From an uncultured Bacillus sp. (GTDB lineage Bacteria; Bacillota; Bacilli; Bacillales_B; DSM-18226), in the NCBI RefSeq assembly GCF_946478885.1, contig NZ_CAMLDX010000075.1, positions 1 to 17,399 on the forward strand: DNA of 17,399 nt, written 5' to 3'. Shown piece after piece: positions 14,210-17,399 of the stretch. The notes below the pieces were generated by a model. The model ran no database searches and was not told the DNA's origin. It worked only from the letters and a program-made list of their open reading frames with translations. A program made the position numbers and the translations under genes. The first letter of the stretch is position 1, and each line of letters opens with the position of its first letter.

Positions 14210-16912
14210 TTATTTTAATTTTTGACGAAGGACCATTTGCAGAATACCACCGTGACGATAGTAATCAATTTCTACTTCAGAATCAAAACGTACAACAACT
14301 TCGAATTCTTTTTTGTTTCCAGCTTCGTCAGTAGCTGTTACTTTAATAAGATCGCGAGGACGTACATTTTCATCAACCTGTACATCAATCGTTTCTTTTC
14401 CAGTTAGGCCAAGTGTTTCGGCACTTTCGCCTTCCTTGAATTGTAATGGAAGAACACCCATTAAGACAAGGTTAGAACGGTGAATACGTTCGTAGCTTTC
14501 TGCGATAACCGTTTTAATTCCTAGCAGATTTGTACCTTTTGCTGCCCAGTCACGGGAAGATCCCATACCGTAGTCTTTACCGGCTAAGACAGCTAAGCCT
14601 GTTCCATCTTCTTTATATTTCATACATGCATCATAAATAGATGTTACTTCGCCAGTTGGCCAATAAGTAGTATACCCTCCTTCTGTACCTGGTGCAATTT
14701 GATTGCGAATGCGGATATTTGCAAAAGTTCCGCGCATCATCACTTCATGATTACCACGGCGTGAACCATAAGAGTTAAAGTCACGAATTGCAACGCCATG
14801 TTCCAACAGATATTTTCCTGCTGGTGTATCTTTACCAATAGCGCCTGCCGGTGAAATATGGTCTGTTGTTACGGAATCACCAAACTTGCCAACAATACGA
14901 AGTCCTGTTAATGGTTTTACTTCGTCAGGATCAGGATTTAATCCTTCGAAGAATGGCGGATTTTGTATATATGTTGAATTCTCATCAAATGTATAAAGCG
15001 GTTCATTACTTGTTTTGATTTGATTCCATAGCTCATTATCGCCAAACACGTTAGCATATTCTTTGCGGAATAAATCTGGTGTAACTGCTTGTTTTACAAC
15101 ATCTTTTACTTCTGCAGTTGTTGGCCAAATATCTTGGAAGAATACGTCTTTACCGTTTTTATCTTTACCAATTGGTTCTTTTTTCAAATCAATATTAACT
15201 GTTCCAGCTAATGCATAAGCAACAACAAGCGGTGGTGATGCCAAATAGTTTGCTTTTACAAGTGGATGGATACGACCTTCAAAGTTACGGTTACCTGAAA
15301 GAACAGAAGTAACCAATAGATCACTTTCAGAGATGGCTTTTTCAATTTCATCTTTTAATGGACCTGAGTTACCGATACAAGTTGTACAGCCATATCCCAC
15401 TACATTGAAACCGATTTGTTCTAAATATGGAAGCAATCCGGAGTCACGAAGATATCCTGTCACTACTTTAGATCCTGGTGCCAATGAAGTTTTTACATAT
15501 TTAGGAACTTCAAGACCAAATTCAACTGCTTTTTTTGCAACTAATCCGGCACCAACTAATACGTAAGGATTAGAAGTATTTGTACAGCTTGTAATAGCAG
15601 CAATACCGATTGCACCTGTTTTCATTGTTGCCGTGTCGCCATTGGCAAAGTTAACTGTTACTTCTTTGTTAATTTCATCTGAATCTAAACCGAAGCCTTG
15701 ATTTCCTTGCGGTGCAGTAATGGCTTTATTAAATTCTTCCTTCATAGCAGAAAGTGGAATTAAATCCTGCGGACGCTTTGGACCGGAAAGATTTGCTTCG
15801 ATTTCGGCAAGGTTGATTTCAACAGCACTTGTATATACTGGTTCTAAAGCAGGATCAAAGAATAATCCGTTTGCTTTACAGTATGTTTCTACTACTTTAA
15901 TTTGTTCTTCAGATCGACCTGATAAACGTAAGTATTCAAGAGATTCTTCATCAACCGGGAAGAATCCACAAGTAGCACCATATTCTGGAGCCATATTTGC
16001 AATCGTTGCACGGTCAGCAAGTGGTAAAGCAAGTACTCCAGGACCGAAGAATTCAACAAATTTACCAACTACACCGTGTTTACGAAGTACTTGAGTTACT
16101 TTCAAAGCAAGGTCTGTTGCTGTTGCTCCATCTGGAAGCTCACCAACTAATTTAACCCCTACAACTTCAGGAACTGGGAAATAAGAAGGCTGACCAAGCA
16201 TTCCTGCTTCAGCTTCAATACCGCCAACGCCCCATCCTAGAACGCCGATGCCGTTAATCATCGTTGTATGTGAGTCTGTTCCAACTAATGTATCCGGGAA
16301 TGCTTCGTATTCCCCATTCTCATTTTCTAGAGCATGAACTACACTTGCAAGATACTCAAGGTTGACTTGGTGCACGATACCTGTTGCAGGCGGAACTGCA
16401 CGATAGTTATTGAATGCCTTTTGCGCCCAGCTTAAGAACTGGTAACGTTCAGCATTACGTTCAAATTCAAGCTTCATGTTATCGCCTAATGCAGATTGAT
16501 TTCCGTATTTATCAACTTGTACGGAGTGGTCAATAACTAGATCTACCGGTTTAAGCGGATTAATTTTATCTGGATCTCCACCTAAATCAGCCATTGCTTT
16601 ACGAAGGGACGCAAGGTCGACAACAGCCGGAACACCAGTAAAGTCCTGCAGAATAACGCGTGAAGGTTTGAAAGGTACATCAATTTCTTTTACTTCATCA
16701 GTTCCCCATTTTGCTAGGTTTTCCACATGTTCTTTTGTAATAACGCGACCATCTAATTGACGGAGAACAGATTCTAAGAGTACTTTAATGGAATAAGGTA
16801 ATTTAGAAATATTTCCCACGCCTGCTTGTTCAAGAGCAGCCAATTCATAATAGTTATAACGCTTCCCGTCTAAGCTAAAGGATTTACGGGAATTAAAAAC
16901 ATCATTTGACAT
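14210..16912 (-). CDS. citB: Aconitate hydratase (aconitase)
   Basis: Aconitase interconverts citrate and isocitrate via cis-aconitate in the TCA cycle. The 900-residue length and sequence place it in the AcnA/IRP-type class, called citB or acnA in Bacillus. The [4Fe-4S] ligands are Cys443 in SCTNTSN and Cys509/Cys512 in [12 protein letters not shown]. Substrate-site motifs are visible: [11 protein letters not shown] near 124, [13 protein letters not shown] near 211, [39 protein letters not shown] and [16 protein letters not shown] in the C-terminal domain. Gram-positive aconitases of this class can bind RNA when the cluster is lost. The start is ATG 16912 ([10 protein letters not shown]) 6 nt after AAGGGGG; a longer frame to 16939 runs through this ribosome binding site. 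Upstream is a sigma-A promoter with a CcpC-type dyad. The gene is divergent from sspO. Confidence 0.97.
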   Translation of the reverse strand: MSNDVFNSRKSFSLDGKRYNYYELAALEQAGVGNISKLPYSIKVLLESVLRQLDGRVITKEHVENLAKWGTDEVKEIDVPFKPSRVILQDFTGVPAVVDLASLRKAMADLGGDPDKINPLKPVDLVIDHSVQVDKYGNQSALGDNMKLEFERNAERYQFLSWAQKAFNNYRAVPPATGIVHQVNLEYLASVVHALENENGEYEAFPDTLVGTDSHTTMINGIGVLGWGVGGIEAEAGMLGQPSYFPVPEVVGVKLVGELPDGATATDLALKVTQVLRKHGVVGKFVEFFGPGVLALPLADRATIANMAPEYGATCGFFPVDEESLEYLRLSGRSEEQIKVVETYCKANGLFFDPALEPVYTSAVEINLAEIEANLSGPKRPQDLIPLSAMKEEFNKAITAPQGNQGFGLDSDEINKEVTVNFANGDTATMKTGAIGIAAITSCTNTSNPYVLVGAGLVAKKAVEFGLEVPKYVKTSLAPGSKVVTGYLRDSGLLPYLEQIGFNVVGYGCTTCIGNSGPLKDEIEKAISESDLLVTSVLSGNRNFEGRIHPLVKANYLASPPLVVAYALAGTVNIDLKKEPIGKDKNGKDVFFQDIWPTTAEVKDVVKQAVTPDLFRKEYANVFGDNELWNQIKTSNEPLYTFDENSTYIQNPPFFEGLNPDPDEVKPLTGLRIVGKFGDSVTTDHISPAGAIGKDTPAGKYLLEHGVAIRDFNSYGSRRGNHEVMMRGTFANIRIRNQIAPGTEGGYTTYWPTGEVTSIYDACMKYKEDGTGLAVLAGKDYGMGSSRDWAAKGTNLLGIKTVIAESYERIHRSNLVLMGVLPLQFKEGESAETLGLTGKETIDVQVDENVRPRDLIKVTATDEAGNKKEFEVVVRFDSEVEIDYYRHGGILQMVLRQKLK

Positions 16913-17012
16913 ATATATCCCCCTTATATGAAATATCACAAATAATTATAAAATATTTGTCGAAAAATTTGAATATTTCCTTTGTTCTAAACCTCTCTAA
17001 CTATTACATTGT

Positions 17013-17042
17013 AATATACGAAGTTCTATAAGTAAATAACAA
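17013..17042 (-). promoter_or_regulatory. citB sigma-A promoter
   Basis: On the minus strand TTGTTA (17042-17037), an 18-nt spacer and TATATT (17018-17013). The predicted transcript start is near 17006, giving a leader of about 94 nt. The position agrees with the CcpC dyad lying about 60 nt upstream of the start. Confidence 0.55.
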
Positions 17043-17059
17043 GTAAGTTATTGTTTTTA

Positions 17060-17074
17060 ATAAGAAATGCTTAT
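17060..17074. promoter_or_regulatory. CcpC-type operator dyad upstream of citB
   Basis: ATAAGAAATGCTTAT is an exact ATAA-N7-TTAT, the dyad recognised by the citrate-responsive LysR-type repressor CcpC at B. subtilis citB and citZ. Its centre is about 61 nt upstream of the predicted start (about -66 in B. subtilis). A half-site ATAA/TTAT lies at 17028-17031, about -22 to -25, matching the known second half-site near -27. Confidence 0.65.
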
Positions 17075-17178
17075 GAAACTACAAAAATCCTAAGCATGCG
17101 GTTCATTTGTTAAACTTAAGCTCAAACTTCTTAGATAGTAAATTGTTATATTACAATATAAAGTACATTTTTAGTTCT

Positions 17179-17208
17179 GTACGTTAACATACTCCCTATT
17201 CCATATTT
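17179..17208 (+). promoter_or_regulatory. Candidate sigma-G promoter of sspO
   Basis: GTACG (17179-17183; 4 of 5 to GHATR), an 18-nt spacer and CATATTT (17202-17208; 6 of 7 to CATNHTA). It lies about 65 nt upstream of the sspO start. SspO is forespore-expressed in B. subtilis, which supports the assignment. Confidence 0.4.
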
Positions 17209-17274
17209 TACTACAAAAAAAAGACATAAAACACGAAAAAAGTGAGAAAATAGCGAAATGTGGAGGTGATTATT

Positions 17275-17399
17275 ATGGGAAAAAGAAAAGCAAATCATAT
17301 TATTCCTGGAGCAAATTCTGCAAGTGCACAAGGTAAAGGAGCCGGTTATAATGAAGAATTCACAAATGAACCTCTAACGGAAGCACAAAAAATGAATAA
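17275..17399 (+). CDS. sspO: Small acid-soluble spore protein O (partial, runs off right edge)
   Basis: The first 41 codons are present, beginning [20 protein letters not shown] and continuing KGAGYNEEF...PLTEAQKMN. The KRKANH start, the QGKGAGY centre and the LTEA segment match SspO (CotK) of B. subtilis, a minor spore-core protein of 48 residues made in the forespore. The frame is still open at the window end, so the last few codons and the stop lie outside. The start is fixed by an excellent ribosome binding site, GGAGGTGAT, 4 nt before the ATG. It is divergent from citB; in B. subtilis sspP follows, which here would lie beyond the edge. Confidence 0.92.
   Translation, partial: MGKRKANHIIPGANSASAQGKGAGYNEEFTNEPLTEAQKMN

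Larger units (their letters stand above)
16913..17274. promoter_or_regulatory. Divergent citB/sspO intergenic region
   Basis: This 362-bp gene-free region serves both genes. The citB half holds an approximately 94-nt leader, a sigma-A promoter, a 13-nt perfect palindrome (17003-17015) over the start point and a CcpC-type dyad (17060-17074). The sspO half holds a sigma-G-like promoter at 17179-17208. Between them lies AT-rich sequence with another short inverted repeat, ATTGT/ACAAT (17142-17157). No ORF with a ribosome binding site was found. Confidence 0.7.

Noticed and set aside
15720..16094. 124-codon plus-strand open frame inside aconitase
   Set aside because: It lies wholly within the clearly coding citB gene on the other strand and has no ribosome binding site; it is a codon-usage shadow.
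16950..16980. Possible CodY box (AATTTTTCGACAAAT on the minus strand) in the citB leader
   Set aside because: It has at least four mismatches to AATTTTCWGAAAATT, too weak in AT-rich DNA.
17146..17331. 61-codon minus-strand open frame overlapping sspO
   Set aside because: It is antisense to sspO, has no ribosome binding site and a low-complexity Cys/His/Phe-rich product.

Overview
The window is chromosomal DNA from a low-GC, endospore-forming Bacillaceae (Bacillus sensu lato). The evidence is: spore-specific genes (sspO, sspN, tlp), strong AGGAGG-type ribosome binding sites, GTG and TTG starts, an intact parE-parC pair, and a gene order that, as far as I recall, mirrors the sspO-citB-yneN-sspN-tlp-yneP-yneQ-yneR-plsY-yneT-parE-parC block of Bacillus subtilis. 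Read from the right edge leftwards on the minus strand, that block is recognisable here with several extra genes interleaved.

Layout, left to right. 1-472 holds no convincing gene, only two strong hairpins. 473-1285 is a secreted or membrane-anchored protein with two calcium-loop-like Asp motifs. 1421-5823 is the topoisomerase IV operon parE-parC, with a LexA-type operator about 200 nt upstream. 6197-6313 is the first copy of a 117-nt long palindromic repeat. It is followed by a CoA-binding protein (yneT-like) and a large membrane-anchored GH18 glycosidase. On the plus strand come plsY, a small acidic protein of unknown function and, after a minus-strand HesB/IscA-like gene, a CPBP-family membrane protein that lacks one conserved motif histidine. 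A translationally coupled thioesterase/yneQ pair is followed by two uncertain small ORFs, tlp, sspN, an FbpB-family small basic protein and a TlpA/ResA-type thioredoxin. The second copy of the palindromic repeat lies directly after aconitase (citB/acnA). The right edge carries the 5' part of sspO, divergent from aconitase.

How the genes relate: most are housekeeping (chromosome decatenation, phospholipid synthesis, TCA cycle), mixed with forespore proteins (SspO, SspN, Tlp). Regulatory signals readable by eye include a CcpC-type ATAA-N7-TTAT dyad upstream of aconitase, a LexA-type box upstream of parE, sigma-G-like promoters before sspO and before an unlisted 47-codon ORF, and many bidirectional terminator hairpins.

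I see no phage, CRISPR array, rRNA, tRNA or transposase, and no obviously new multi-gene system. The most unusual items are the paired 117-nt palindromes with paired (compensatory) substitutions, the short ORF with a possible sporulation promoter convergent with tlp, the CPBP protein with a degenerate second motif, and a 13-bp perfect inverted repeat upstream of yneT. All calls come from reading the sequence by eye; no database search was run.
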